Source: Alphaproteobacteria bacterium
GTDB lineage: Bacteria > Pseudomonadota > Alphaproteobacteria > Sphingomonadales > Sphingomonadaceae
Assembly: GCA_028869975.1 (NCBI GenBank)
Contig: JAGWQR010000342.1
Coordinates: 1-6,180, forward strand
Length of the DNA: 6,180 bases
Reading direction: 5' to 3'
How positions within the stretch are numbered: the first letter of the stretch is position 1; the number at the start of each line of letters is the position of its first letter. Below the pieces are notes generated by a model. That model saw nothing but the letters and a program-made list of their open reading frames with translations. It ran no database searches and was not told the origin of the DNA. Shown one piece after another: positions 5,901-6,180 of the stretch. The position numbers and the translations under genes were made by a program.

Positions 5901-6180
5901 ATGGGTCGTCTGTCAGGTAAAATCAGTCTTGTGACGGGCGGTGCATCGACGCCGGGGCTGGGGGCAGCCACCGCTGAGCGCTTTGCTGAAGAGGGCGCAT
6001 ACGTCTATGTCACCGACTTGGATTTGGCGGGCGCACAAGCCACTGCGAAGCGCATAACCGATGCGGGCGGACAAGCGAGCGCGCTTTGTCATGATGTCAC
6101 GAGCACTGCCGACTGGGAGTCGGTGTTTGCAACGATCGAAAAGGGGCATGGACGGCTCGATGTGCTCGTAAACAACGCCG
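5901..6180 (+). CDS. short-chain dehydrogenase/reductase (SDR), 3' end outside window
   Basis: The first 93 residues of a classical SDR are present, starting MGRLSGKISLVTGG and continuing past the window. The cofactor motif is TGGASTPGLG (residues 12-21), two residues longer than the usual TGxxxGxG. Asp39 at the end of the second strand (VYVTDLD) favours NAD over NADP. The adenine-contacting DV (65-66) and the start of the NNAG motif (91-93) are in place. The catalytic Ser-Tyr-Lys lies beyond the edge. GGGAG (5889-5893) precedes the ATG by 7 bases, and the gap to the receptor stop is 15 bp with no terminator, so the two are probably co-transcribed. By family it would oxidise a secondary alcohol or reduce a ketone in the cytosol, perhaps on the compound taken up by the receptor. 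The substrate is not identifiable. Confidence 0.9.
   Translation, partial: MGRLSGKISLVTGGASTPGLGAATAERFAEEGAYVYVTDLDLAGAQATAKRITDAGGQASALCHDVTSTADWESVFATIEKGHGRLDVLVNNA

Noticed and set aside
5913..6149. 78-codon minus-strand open frame at the window end
   Set aside because: It is antisense to the SDR, whose cofactor motifs are unmistakable in the plus frame.

Overview
The window looks like chromosome from an alphaproteobacterium, most likely a sphingomonad (Sphingopyxis/Novosphingobium/Sphingobium type). This is inferred from the fairly GC-rich coding sequence, a large TonB-dependent receptor of the kind those genomes carry in many copies, and catabolic dehydrogenases around it. No rRNA, intact tRNA or CRISPR array is visible. 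The genus is a guess.

Layout. A 3-hydroxyisobutyrate dehydrogenase gene (1-867, +) has lost only its first codon or codons at the window edge. A tyrosine recombinase/integrase gene follows on the minus strand (1029-2315), then a zinc-independent NADP-dependent medium-chain reductase of the CurA/leukotriene-B4-dehydrogenase type (2426-3442, -). A 163-bp spacer separates this from a divergent gene for a TonB-dependent outer-membrane receptor (3606-5885, +). Fifteen bases further on, a short-chain dehydrogenase/reductase starts (5901, +) and runs off the window end. The receptor and dehydrogenase look like one operon: uptake of an organic or siderophore-like compound, then oxidoreduction. With the reductase and hydroxyisobutyrate dehydrogenase they suggest a small catabolic neighbourhood. 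The substrate cannot be read from the sequence.

The striking part is 927-2425. Just downstream of the integrase stop, on the same strand, lies a clean 5' half of a tRNA-Leu gene with anticodon CAA (967 down to 927). It breaks off two bases past the anticodon loop, and no 3' half is present. The break falls on the motif GATTTTGAATC, which recurs with one mismatch (GATTTTGAGTC) at 2415-2425, immediately beside the reductase stop codon. The simplest reading is a very small, about 1.5-kb, integrase-only element. It would have carried a tRNA-Leu-derived attachment half-site and inserted at a non-tRNA site between two convergent genes. A decayed remnant of a larger island is the main alternative. 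The integrase reading frame is intact and has a good ribosome-binding site.
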